From contig NC_135356.1 of the NCBI RefSeq assembly GCF_051622035.1, forward strand, positions 17,411,685 to 17,475,684: a stretch of 64,000 nt of DNA, written 5' to 3'. The stretch is from Arctopsyche grandis (Eukaryota > Arthropoda > Insecta > Trichoptera > Hydropsychidae). Shown here in pieces: positions 19,569-29,699 of the stretch. How positions within the stretch are numbered: the first letter of the stretch is position 1; each line of letters begins with the position of its first letter. The notes below the pieces were generated by a model, which made no database searches, was not told the origin of the DNA, and worked only from the letters and a program-made list of their open reading frames with translations. Position numbers and translations under genes: made by a program.

Positions 19569-20727
19569 ACATCGATGTCGCCAATGCTGCTGCTGTTGGA
19601 AACTTAGCTGTAGCCTCCACAAGTTCTGGACCGACATCTTTGTATACAGTTCCGCGAGATTTATTCGATCAAAATTTATCAGAAACAGCTAGTTCAACGT
19701 CATCAACGAGGCTTGATGATTTAGTTATAGAAGCAGAAGCAGACAATCCCAACGAAACAGATATTCATGAACAATTAGAAGGGCGCAGAATAGTAGATAT
19801 TAAATATTTATTTTCAGCGCTTTCAAAAATTTAGCATGAACACACTAATTGTACATTATCTGACTTAAATTTTGTGAAAGAAATAAGAAAAGGTTTTCTC
19901 AGCGAATATGTTTTTCGGTGTAGAATGTGCTTAGCAAAGGAAACTGTATACTCCGAAGATCCGAAACTGCAAGTTTCCGCAAATACTGCTTTCGTAGAAG
20001 GAATTATTTGTACAGGTAATGGCTATTCACAATTAAATGAAATTTGAGTCGTGGAACTTACACAAGCATAGAACAACATTTAGCGCCAACAATCGAAGAA
20101 TGTGCCTTTGATGAAATGATTGTCGTTGGTGAAGAAGAAAAAAGGCTCGCCATTTTAAATGGTGACATAGACGAGGAAGGATATCCCTTACTGACAGTCA
20201 TTGCAGACGGTTCTTGGGCAAAGAGATCATATAAAAGTGGGTTTAACTCCTTGTCTGGTGCAGCGTGCATAGTAGGGCTCCGAACTAAAAAAGTTTTATA
20301 TCTCGGAGTACGAAACTCTTAGGGCGGTTTCAGACTAGCGTTTTATACGCGCGTATAATCTCGTTTTTTGAAGTGCATGTAGGCACGTATAGGCGCTTCG
20401 TTTTCCATACGCGCAACTCGTACGAGCGTAGACACGCTTATAAGCTCGTATTATCCATGTTGATACTAAATCACCACTACCGGTTCGAGCGAAAACGCCG
20501 AAATAAGCCCGTGTACGCGCGTTCGGTTTTTTGAAGCGCAAAAAGTAGCGCGCGTGTAAGCGCGTATGGCGAAATGACCGTATACGCGCAGAAATAAAAC
20601 GCTAGTCTGAAACCGCCCTTACCGCTGCATATGTGCCAGAGCTACAAAATTAAATATAGATGCAACTGAGCACAAGTGTTTTAAAAATTGGCGTGACAGC
20701 GCTAATGTCATGGAAGCTGTTAAGTCT
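19569..20727 (+). pseudogene. Mutator-like transposase remnant
   Basis: Plus-strand frames follow the arthropod Mutator-like transposase domain. GRRIVDIKYLFSALSKI lies near 19785-19830 and is followed by an in-frame TAG. Next come CRMCLAKETVYSEDP and TGNGYSQLNEI (19920-20045), then a stop and a deletion. The sequence resumes with EEEKRLAILNGDIDEEGYPL, VIADGSWAKRSYKSGFNSLS and RTKKVLYLGVRNS (20130-20320). After a 297-bp MITE the frame resumes at 20622 as CICARATKLNID, then EHKCFKNWRDSANVMEAV, ending about 20727. The DG of VIADGSW is a candidate catalytic Asp. No terminal repeats of its own were found. At least one stop, one deletion and one insertion make it dead. Confidence 0.85.
20322..20618. 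mobile_element. Harbinger-like MITE (297 bp) inside the Mutator remnant
   Basis: Perfect ~25-bp inverted ends beginning GGGCGGTTTCAGACTAGCG, flanked by TTA at 20319-20321 and 20619-20621. The 3-bp TTA duplication and GGG start fit PIF/Harbinger. Removing the MITE and one TTA restores the transposase reading frame across the site (RNSYRCICAR). Confidence 0.88.
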
Positions 20728-21590
20728 ATTTAAATATATCTATGTTTTATTTAATAATGTGTGTTTTATTTTCATTTATTATTTTATGTTCAGTATATTT
20801 GTTATCTGTAAATGCATTTTCATTTTTCAAAACTGCACCAAGGAAAGATCCCTGGAAAATATACTTCCCACTTTTATTACTAATTGTTTTAATAAAAAAT
20901 ATATTTGCCTTCTGTTTGTACCTGTGAACAATATTCAAGAAGAAAAAAATCGTATATATCAATTTAAAATAATTTGCCCGTGAAAGGGTTTAATTACTAT
21001 AATCTTTTCCTGTATTTTAAAAAATGTGAATATTTCACTAATATATATGTAGAAAATAGATTTTAGTATTTTATTTTCATTTTCTCCGCAAACAAAATGA
21101 AAAAATATTTTGAATAAATTCAATAATTACTTTACATAACACATTGTTTTATTTTAGAAGTTCGTATAAAAGTGTCACGTACATACATAGACACACCAAT
21201 CTGGAGAAATAAAAAGAAATCGACAAGTCAGAAGTTGCAATTTGGTGTGCGCGAATATAGTACTTATGTATCGAAATATGTAATACGTACATATTGTGTA
21301 GTTACGATTCGAGAGAATTGTATATCGTATGTATGAACTTGTCATGTGAACAGTGGAGTCGTATGTGAGTGCGAGTGTGTGTGTATAGTGTACGTGTACG
21401 TGTACTAGCCTCGGACCCCCCCCGACCCCCGCACATATATTGAGTAAAAGGGACAGATGCGCGTCCAACAGATTCTACCTCTTTTAAATTTACAAAATCC
21501 AGCTTTCCTAATCAACTATTTTCTCCTCCAAAACTGAACCAATTTTAAAAAAAATTTCATCATCGGTATGAGAAAGATATTTTCTGTGCA
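20728..21590. other. Interior of the TTAA element, unassigned
   Basis: AT-rich with overlapping short frames and no recognised motif. GT and GTAC words lie around 21360-21410 and a C-rich patch at 21416-21430. Confidence 0.4.
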
Positions 21591-21917
21591 TCTATCAGCG
21601 TATTTTTTTTAAAATCGACCGTTAAATAAGCACGCTGGACTCTTTTCGTGGGTGTAAAAAAGAGGCGATTTTATAGATGTTTGGCGGCTCCTAGCTCCTA
21701 CAAAAAATAATAAATCAAAAAAATAAAACGATAGATGCACCCCAATGGTGGATATCCATAGCATATTAAAAAATAATTTCTCTAGTGCCATAATTGAGGA
21801 AGGGAGAAGTTTAGTAAGTTTGTATGGACAAGGCGCTGCTGTCCAGCCCTCTTAACAATGCATTTACAATCTTTGAACAATAAACAGCCCCTTCAGATTC
21901 CGGTCTCTACCTATAAG

Positions 21918-22625
21918 TCTTGGTCTTTGGTATTAGTCATAGTCTTTGAGATACAACTACGATTGAAAACATGCTAGATACTAGTCTTCCGATTTGTTTG
22001 TTGACAAGTTCCAAGTGATTGGCTACATTTACGACGTAAAGTGTCAGTCTGCAGTCATTAGCTATATTGAAAGGAAATGTCGTCAAACGGCACTCAATTA
22101 TGCCTTGATAGCATCTCGGATCAACCTACAAGAAACCGAAAAACCTACATATGAGCATATATAAATATGTATTAAAGTGCGAAACCATTGTTAGGATTTC
22201 TACTATGTATGTACATAATCCATTTGAGAGCGAGCACGCTTCGTACCTAACAATGCACACCGCGTCGTGTAAACAAACCCCGATAAAATAGGATCAGTCA
22301 CGTTTCATGAGAATATTGCATTGTTTAAAATTTAAACAAATATTCCGTGGGCTTTAACAGCTTCCCTTGTACGTGAGAATTGATGAAATATCGAAATGTT
22401 GTGCAAATTTTATTTGCTCTCGGCTAAAGCTCTTTCTGGTTGGTACATGCATCTGATGACAAACTTGGGCTTTGCGAATGCACTCCAATTACGAGTCGGT
22501 GTATTTACAAATGTAAGCCGGCAGCTCCATTATGCAGAGCAGATTACAAAATGTGGTGCAATATGACACGTTTCGTCTCGTAATATTTGTTTTGTGTTTA
22601 TAAATGGTTCGTATCGTTAGTATCG
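21918..22625. other. Unassigned stretch
   Basis: No gene, repeat end or RNA recognised. Confidence 0.45.
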
Positions 22626-23100
22626 TTATCATTTACATACATCCACTACTGGACGTAGGCCTCTCAAGAATCCTATTTCAAGTTACCGAAACAGCCTTGC
22701 GGGGGGGGGGGGGGGGGTAGAGCCGTAGCTAGGGTAGTTTGCGCATAGGGGCAAATATGCTACTAGTTTCTTCCCTCCCATTATTTTTTACAAACCTCCT
22801 TTACGTTTCACTTATTTTCTTAATCTTCTCAATTTTCTGCTCTTCCATTCAATTAAATATCAAAATTACCGTTTTCCCATGTATTATATTATGAACAAGT
22901 AAATCCATAATAATAAATCACCCCTCCTTGTAGCGCTGGTCTGCATTTTATATAAACGTGCGAAAATGTCATCTGATCCACCCCCCACCCAACGTTACGG
23001 CTCAGCGTTGGGTGGGGGATTAGGAGAGACAGTGTCTCCTTGCCTGACTCCCTTTCCTGTGTAAAATCTATCTTTACCTGAAAAAAATCACTAAAAATTA
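22626..23100 (-). pseudogene. RTE-like fragments around a poly-G tract
   Basis: The plus-strand CATCCACTACTGGACGTAGG block (22642) is the common 3' tail of insect RTE-type LINEs. On the minus strand near 23015-23090 a short RT segment reads GKGVRQGDTVSPN, preceded by DRFYT. Between them lies G17 (22701-22717). A near-palindromic GTTGGGTGGGGG / CCCCCACCCAACG pair sits at 22981-23018. Heavily rearranged. Confidence 0.55.
22701..22717. repeat. Poly-G tract (G17)
   Basis: Uninterrupted run of 17 G. Confidence 0.9.
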
Positions 23101-24455
23101 ATTTAAGCTTGTTTGTGTTCAACTTCGATGGGCAGCAATGCGAGATTATTTAGTCTGGATTGTACGATTTAGTTTTTTTTTTGGAATATTTTATAATTTT
23201 TAACTAATTGAAACCCTTAGTACTCGCCATAGTTATTGGTAAGGTAAAAAATAATGTCAACAATTTATAAGCAACCGTACTTTGTAATTGGTCTAATAGA
23301 CGTATTTTTTTTAATAATGACGTTGAGTGAATAAATTGGGAATCAAACTTTTTAAGTTGGACACTGGTACTGAGTCAATGATGGAGAGAGATATCGTCGT
23401 TATAATTAAATTATTTAACTGCATTTTGAATGAAAATGCACCAAATAACTATCTGACATCGTTTAGGTAAAAAATTGTGCCTTAGCAGATAATCATTTTG
23501 ACAAATTCGGGTCAACACGTTTCCAGGCTGTGAATCGGGTGGGAATTCTTTTTCAGACAACCGCAAAGTTGGTATCAGATATGTAGTGCATTTTTACGAA
23601 AAATTAAGTTGGACACTTTTACTTGTCTGACGACGTATGTACATATGTACATACGTACAGTTATGTTTTATGTGTCTGAGGTCCGATGGATTTTTCGACT
23701 ATTTTCGCTGAATCATAATTGAGATTACCTCGTAGCCCAGCGATGACAAATAGGTGGCATACTTCAAAATATTTATTATTAAACAGTTTTGTGCAAAATA
23801 TCGCCAACGATGCAATTGGTCATATTTTTTTCAAATCGAAAAAAAAGGAAGATATATAATATAACAACTTTTAAGAAGAAATCTTATGAATTTTAAACTT
23901 AATGTTTAAGTTCATCATTATAAATTTGACCGTTTACCTACTGACCGTACATTTATCTTACTGATTAGTTAAGTAAACAACTGTTCAAGACATTGAAACC
24001 ACTAAAGCATATTAAATGTTAAGCATATCTAATGGGTTAATTCAACGTGTTCAATTTTTAAATGATATAAAAACAGATTGAAATATGTAGAAAGTTGGAT
24101 ATAAAATGCGACATTCAATTATAAAAATATAAAACGACCTCAAAATTTATTTCCAAGATGAGATTAATTTGAGAACGTCCGGTTAAAATTTTTTGCTCTG
24201 TTAATTCGCATAAAATATAATTTTGGATGATATATTTTTAAAATTGGTAAGGTAAATTTTGCATCGGCTAAATTTTATAAAATTGTACATAGTACATGCA
24301 ACATGTATTTACATTTACAGTAAAAATATTTATGTCACTGTAACAACAAAGTTTTGATATATACATAGGTATTCATTTATGTGTATATATCTGATATAAT
24401 TTCAATTTTATTTATTAAAGATTGAAGACGTAAGTATTAGTCGATAAGAATATGA
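23101..24455. other. Unassigned AT-rich stretch
   Basis: No gene. AAGTTGGACAC occurs twice (about 23354 and 23608) and CGTATGTACATATGTACATACG is a perfect palindrome near 23632. A transposon origin is possible but unproven. Confidence 0.4.
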
Positions 24456-24499
24456 ATTACACGTAAGGCTTATATATACATACATGCCTTACGTGTAAT
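24456..24499. repeat. Perfect 14-bp hairpin
   Basis: ATTACACGTAAGGC (24456-24469) and its inverted copy (24486-24499) around a 16-base AT loop. Confidence 0.8.
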
Positions 24500-26410
24500 G
24501 TATAATGTATATGCATGTATGTAGTTTTTAGGATGTAAACCTATACATATATATATTCGTAAGTTTTTAGTATTTGAATTTTCAAACATTTGGGAATACT
24601 ATTGAAGGATTTAATCTAAGCTAAATATATTCATACATGTATGATTTAGGAACAAAAATTATATTGATAATGTATTCCAATTTTACATATTGTTTGCTGA
24701 AAATCTTGTGCGTAGTTTGAAAATGTATATTGTAAGTTATTTTACTATATCCAAATAATAACAGGCTGAAGACAAAGAAGAAAAAAACATTGCTTGGATG
24801 TAACTCGTTGACTTTTTGGCGCGAAACTTTGCGGTCAACAATTGCACTTAATTTGGCCATGCATTCGCGTTTTTCTTTTATTCACACGTTTACGCCGAAA
24901 TTTTGCTTAACGCCACTTTCTTTTTTTCACGTTGACAGGTACTCATTTCGGTTGTTTCCAAATTTCACGTATCTTATTGTTTCCCGTCGACTTTTTCTAT
25001 TGTCTACTTTTTTACTCACGCTCACGCAACGCATGAAAATTGATTTCCAATCCTTCAGATTTTTAAAATTCACCGATTCTAATTTGACAAATCAAACTTG
25101 TTGTGTGAAAATCTCACAACATATCGGTTGATTATTTGTATATAGCCTAATTATGTTGTTTTTAAATAGTTCTTTCTTTTTATTTGAACGCGCCATAATT
25201 TAGATGTTAAGCGTGATAGGCCTATGCGCCATTAGAACAAATTTTCGATTGTTTTAACTTTCTTTGAGAATTCTTTTAGGCACAATAGGCTTTGTTAGAT
25301 AACGTTGATATATGCGTCTATTATTAAACCCCGAGATAGCTGCATATAATTCCGAAATGCTTTTACTTAGTAGTAGTAGTGGAAAGTAGAGTGCCATGTT
25401 AGTCTATTAAATTATTTAAATTTTTATCAACGTATACTATATCCTATACTATGTATATGCTATACTATATTCATATCGAATTTTCAATCGATTAAACGAA
25501 AATTTGTTTATTAAAGATGCATTTACATTTATATGCGAGTATAATTTAATTAAGCTCTTGCAGCCTCATATATATAAATATAAATATAGTATGTACATAC
25601 ATATAATGCAGAGAGGATTTATATGTATATATTCTGATATTAAAATCCACAGATTTCGTTATCGTTTATCTTATTACCTTGAACAACATACACGTATATA
25701 CATAGATAGGTATATACTTTTTTTTGGGTTTTATATATATGCTATAGTAAGAGTGTTAAGTTCGCTGATGTATACATTGTCTAGTATGTGTATGCATCGT
25801 CAAAATCATCTAGTAACAGTGTAGACGGAGACATAACATTTAACTACATAAATTTACCATAACCTAAAATCGTAGGTAATACGGATATATGTATGTATGT
25901 AGTTGCGAAACTTATATGTATTGTATATTGAATCTTGATAATTACTGTATATTTCTAATCCAACAATAAATTGTTTATTTGAATACAATCGGTTCTATTC
26001 TTGAAGATAAAATTCATTGAAAGAGTTACGTCAAACCAGCTTACATATATGTATGTATACAGCGGCAAGTGCATGAATTTACTGGCAAGTGTATACCTTG
26101 TCTAGTAAGAGTATTTGCGAAATCTAGCTTATCAAAGTTGGTGTGTGTATGTACTTACTAGACAAAGTATATATCTGCCTGACTTGAGGCTTTTACTGTA
26201 ACATATATAAATAAAAAGGATAAAAGGGTTTGATGAATTTTTACAGATAAGTGATAGAGGCATTTAAGAAAAAAATGCATTTATTTCGATAACGAAATAA
26301 CAACGATTATTATAAAAATACACAACAAATAAAAACAATAATACAATCAACAAATTATTAACAAACAAGACATGTCCGCGCGTTGTTGTAGCAAACATAC
26401 AAATATATCA
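24500..26410. other. AT-rich stretch with no recognised feature
   Basis: Open frames at 24790-25131 and 25504-25824 have no family resemblance and AT-driven composition. CTAGACAA/TTGTCTAG words recur near 25780, 26097 and 26157. Confidence 0.5.
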
Positions 26411-26414
26411 TATA

Positions 26415-26645
<231 letters not shown>

Positions 26646-26755
26646 ATAATAATATTATATACTATGGAAGCAAACAGGTTACATTTAATAATACATGTAT
26701 AATACAGGTACATACAGTATGCTTACGATATAGTCGTCGATTACCCTATGATCAG

Positions 26756-26869
26756 TCAAGGATAGCTTAAAGTAGCTCGGGACAGAAAGGAAGAAGGATT
26801 TGGAGGAGGTGGTGGTGGAGGTGAACTACCTGGTGCAGTTTTGTCATGTTGAACTGCATAGGGCAGCAC
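26756..26869 (-). other. Candidate terminal coding exon, Pro-rich
   Basis: On the minus strand a good acceptor (AACTTCACAG) precedes an open segment of 37 codons ending in TGA. It starts VLPYAVQHDKTAPGSS, then seven prolines, [14 protein letters not shown]. An ATTAAA word follows about 65 bases after the stop. It could be an alternative or downstream exon of the Trp-repeat gene (200 bp away, same strand), but that gene already has its own stop and I see no clean donor. Chance Pro codons from a GGTGGTGG microsatellite are possible. Confidence 0.3.
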
Positions 26870-27062
26870 CTGTGAAGTTACAAGTGCATAGTTACAAATA
26901 TATGTATGGCATCACATTACAAGGACATATAGGCGAGTGTCCCACTCGATCTTGGTGCCGAGCACTTTGTTAGTCCATTAACGACACCAACCGGACACAC
27001 AAATTAAACTATTTTTACAAGGCGTGTTCTTGAATCAGCGGGCTGGTGTTGAGTTACGCCAC

Positions 27063-28301
27063 TCATTTGGGAAATTGCCAAGGGGTGGACGCTTGTGAGA
27101 CAGGTTGTTTCCCCTGAACTGGTGCGATTGGAACCGCTGATTGCTTGGCCTGTTTGTCTGATCGATCCCATCCGTGCTCGTGATGGTCATGGTGTTCGTG
27201 ATGGTCGTGATGGTCTGGACTCGGGAACCACTCTGAAATTACTACAGGCTTCCATATTTTTTTCCATCCTGGAACCCAAATGTCTTTGTAGTCAGGTACC
27301 CATATCTGTTTCCACGCTTCTTTCCATTCCAACTTTTTGTCTGGTACCCAGATGAGTTTCTTAGATGGCTTCCAAATCTGCTTCCACGCTTCCTTCCATT
27401 CCAACTTTTTGTCTGGTACCCAGATGAGTTTCTTAGATGGCTTCCAAATTTGCTTCCATGCTTCTTTCCATGCTAGTTTCTTATCGTCGATCCATATCTG
27501 TTTCTTTTCTGTTCGCCACGTTTGCTTCCATTCTTCCTTCCAAGCAAGCTTCTTATCCGTGACCCAAATTTGCTTTTTAGCGGCTTTCCAATATTTCTTC
27601 CATAGAGGTTTCCACACGAGCTTCTTTTTCCACAAGTCGTGCGAAGTGTATTCCCATCCTTCGTGATCTTTACCTAAGAACTTTTCACCTGGAATGCCTA
27701 CTTTGACCCATTCGGGTATCCAAATTTTTTTCCACGCTGGAACTTGTATATCTTTCCAGGCTGGCACTTGGATTTCCTTCCAAATCGGCACGTTAATTTT
27801 TTTCCAGTCAGGCACTTGGATCTCCTTCCAGGATGGAATCTTGATTGGTTTCCAAATGGGTTTCCAAATCTTTTTCCAATCTGGGATTTGGATATCTTTC
27901 CATGCGGCTACTTTCGTCGGCACCCAGATCGGCTTCCAGATTTTTTTCCATGCGGGAATTTGTATATCTTTCCACACAGCAACTTGAGTAGGCACCCAAA
28001 CGGGTTTTTGGGTCTTTTTCCAATCAGGCTTCCAAATCTGTTTCTTGGCTGGCTTCCAAATTTTTTTCCATCCAGGCTTCCAGATCAACTTCTTCTTCCA
28101 GAATCCGGGGTCGTGATGGTCATGATGGTCATGATGATCATGATGCTCATCGTGGTGATGGTGGTCATCGTTACCAAAATTAAACGGTGCAGGGTAATCA
28201 TATCCAACCTTCTTTTCTGCTACTTGCGACTGTTGCGCTTGCTGGTCTACAACTGCTTTGCATGTGACCAAAGACACGTGGACTATTACCGCTAGGGTAA
28301 T
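27063..28301 (-). CDS. Secreted Trp/Lys/Pro-rich tandem-repeat protein (main exon)
   Basis: 412 codons, phase 0, from splice acceptor TTGTTCACAG (28302-28311) to TGA at 27063-27065. It opens ITLAVIVHVSLVTCKA, a signal-peptide hydrophobic core with likely cleavage after CKA. Next comes a short acidic/Gln-rich segment and a His/Asp block (about 45-65). Then follows a long repeat region of WKKIWKP, WKEIQVP and DKKLxWKEAWKQIWKPSKKL units in two sub-arrays split by a GIPGEKFLGKDHEGWEY spacer. A second His/Asp/Glu block and a Gln/Pro tail ending STPWQFPK close the protein. It contains no Cys after the signal and no Met at all, so translation must start in an upstream exon. A 63-bp unit is tandemly duplicated at DNA level (about 27342-27467). 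Similar WKP-repeat extracellular proteins of unknown function are known in insects; a cuticle or silk-like matrix role with His metal binding is inference. Confidence 0.85.
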   Translation of the reverse strand: MTLAVIVHVSLVTCKAVVDQQAQQSQVAEKKVGYDYPAPFNFGNDDHHHHDEHHDHHDHHDHHDPGFWKKKLIWKPGWKKIWKPAKKQIWKPDWKKTQKPVWVPTQVAVWKDIQIPAWKKIWKPIWVPTKVAAWKDIQIPDWKKIWKPIWKPIKIPSWKEIQVPDWKKINVPIWKEIQVPAWKDIQVPAWKKIWIPEWVKVGIPGEKFLGKDHEGWEYTSHDLWKKKLVWKPLWKKYWKAAKKQIWVTDKKLAWKEEWKQTWRTEKKQIWIDDKKLAWKEAWKQIWKPSKKLIWVPDKKLEWKEAWKQIWKPSKKLIWVPDKKLEWKEAWKQIWVPDYKDIWVPGWKKIWKPVVISEWFPSPDHHDHHEHHDHHEHGWDRSDKQAKQSAVPIAPVQGKQPVSQASTPWQFPK

Positions 28302-29632
28302 CTGTGAACAAAGAAAAACATAATCTTTACATGGTTGTTTAAAATGATTCCAATTTTTTTAAACTATTAGTGGATTTATAGACACATGCAACGACGAAGA
28401 TGAATAAAGAATGGGTGAATTGTCTGAACCGAGGGCACTAATAGGTGAAAGTACTGACGCAATTATTATAAATGTTACAGTGAAATTATAACAGCAGTGA
28501 AATCATAATTACACTAAAGTTTCAGTGGGTATAGTTATATTTTCAGAACGGAAATTACATATTCACTGGCCCTTTTAGTAAAATTATAATTTTTGACAGT
28601 TGAATGATACTTAAATACCTACTTAAGATTATTTTGTAGAATGATTTATGATCCAATAATTAATTGATATTATGTACTAAAGAAATAAAGTTTCTGATTG
28701 TGACGACCGTACTCACTACATGAGTCAGTGAAATTATAAATTCGCTGACAGTAGCAATTTCACTGTAACATAAACAACATGTATGACATTCAAAGGTGAC
28801 ATAACTAGCGATCAGAGTCACTACGTTATTTCTAAATTTCGCTTATATTATAAAATCTACATATTTTGCGGATTTGTTTGTCTCGTTCAATTAACCGGAT
28901 GACTAATTCTCGACGAAGCCGATGTTTTTATGCATTTTTTTGGCGACATGCAAATACGTCGACACCGAGCATGGGCGGGTAAGAAGAGAATTTCAATTAT
29001 GAAATTGACATTCGGACAAAGAAAATATTGCCCAATGTCGCAGTGTATCCTTGTTATGGAAGAGAAACGTAGATCGTGGGCAGACGATGTTAAAAAAAAT
29101 AATCGGTGAAAACATGTTATGCAATCGTGCGAAAATCGATCGACTCAGGACATCTCTATTATTCGAATGTAAATTAGGCGCCATGTTGAATAATTCATAC
29201 GATAAACGTATGCGGTTTACTATTATTGAATTTCTAACTAATTACCCGATGTTTCGAAAAGAAAATAAATTAAATTGATTATTATTTTTTGTAGGCAAAT
29301 AGGCTTATGAATTAAATGTAATCTATATAATGATGTCAAAAGTATAAAAAAAAATTATAGTGATTAGTTAATTGTTCTCGTAAATATTTGGCATAAGTAT
29401 TATTATGATAGAAATCCAATTTGTAGATAGTATAATATATAAGTGTACTCTATGATGCAATTGAAGTGTATAAAATGAAATAAAAAATAAATAAAAAAAA
29501 TAATGATAAGGTCAAGTTGAATTGTAGCACGCTTGAACTTGCGCACACGCATGATTTAATTCAGTTGAATGAATCGCAGAATAATTATGCACGTTGGCAA
29601 TCTATATACATATACATATATACGTAACTCAC
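28302..29632 (-). other. Candidate intron 1 of the Trp-repeat gene
   Basis: Bounded by donor GTGAGT (29627-29632, minus) and acceptor TTCACAG next to exon 2. It contains CAGTGAAAT MITE copy 2 and nothing else recognised. A 75-codon plus frame at 29051-29278 has no family resemblance. Confidence 0.5.
28472..28771. mobile_element. CAGTGAAAT MITE, copy 2 (300 bp), intronic
   Basis: Ends ATGTTACAGTGAAATT and (inverted) AATTTCACTGTAACAT form a 16-bp perfect terminal repeat. The clearest copy of the family. Lies in the putative first intron of the Trp-repeat gene. Confidence 0.8.
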
Positions 29633-29690
29633 CTTCAGACGATCTCGTAGAGATGATCCTGAGCTTTCTATCCGGATGCTAGCTTAGCTA
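29633..29690 (-). other. Candidate exon 1 of the Trp-repeat gene
   Basis: A strong donor, CTGAAG|GTGAGT (minus), lies 1.3 kb upstream of exon 2. Joined in frame, CTG-AAG reads LK before ITLAVIVHVSLVTC; with ATG for CTG it would be a textbook MK signal peptide. No ATG exists in that frame back to an in-frame TAA about 50 bases upstream. The left limit (transcription start) is not determined. Alternatives are non-AUG start, a mutated or mis-sequenced start, or a different first exon. Confidence 0.45.
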
Positions 29691-29699
29691 CATAATTGC

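Larger units (their letters stand above)
18648..21851. mobile_element. TTAA-flanked (piggyBac-like) element, 3,204 bp, with internal insertions
   Basis: Ends GAGGGTTGGATAGCAGCG and (inverted) CGCTGCTGTCCAGCCCTC, with TTAA at 18644-18647 and 21852-21855. The right ~260 bp are the reverse complement of the left part of the MITEs at 47386 and 59375. The interior holds an RTE fragment and a Mutator-like remnant. No piggyBac transposase is recognised, so class assignment rests on TTAA and ends. Confidence 0.78.
18558..21909 (+). mobile_element. TAG...CTA MITE split by a 3.2 kb nested insertion
   Basis: Left arm starts TAGAGGTCGGAATCTGAAGG; right arm ends TCAGATTCCGGTCTCTA. Perfect 8-bp duplication CCTATAAG at 18550-18557 and 21910-21917 despite 3.35 kb between them. 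The two arms join across TTAA (CAAACCTTTAA / TTAACAATGCAT) to give the normal family sequence. Confidence 0.88.

Noticed and set aside
20335..20541. 68-codon minus-strand Arg-rich frame
   Set aside because: Lies inside the Harbinger-like MITE and reads its CGCG-rich inverted repeats.
27340..27470. CRISPR-like or satellite array
   Set aside because: The ~63-bp repeats are in-frame protein repeats of the Trp-repeat gene, not spacer-separated repeats.
27095..28295. Plus-strand frames opposite the Trp-repeat gene, up to 183 codons
   Set aside because: Shadows of the repeat-rich minus-strand exon; the minus frame has the signal peptide, splice site and coherent repeats.
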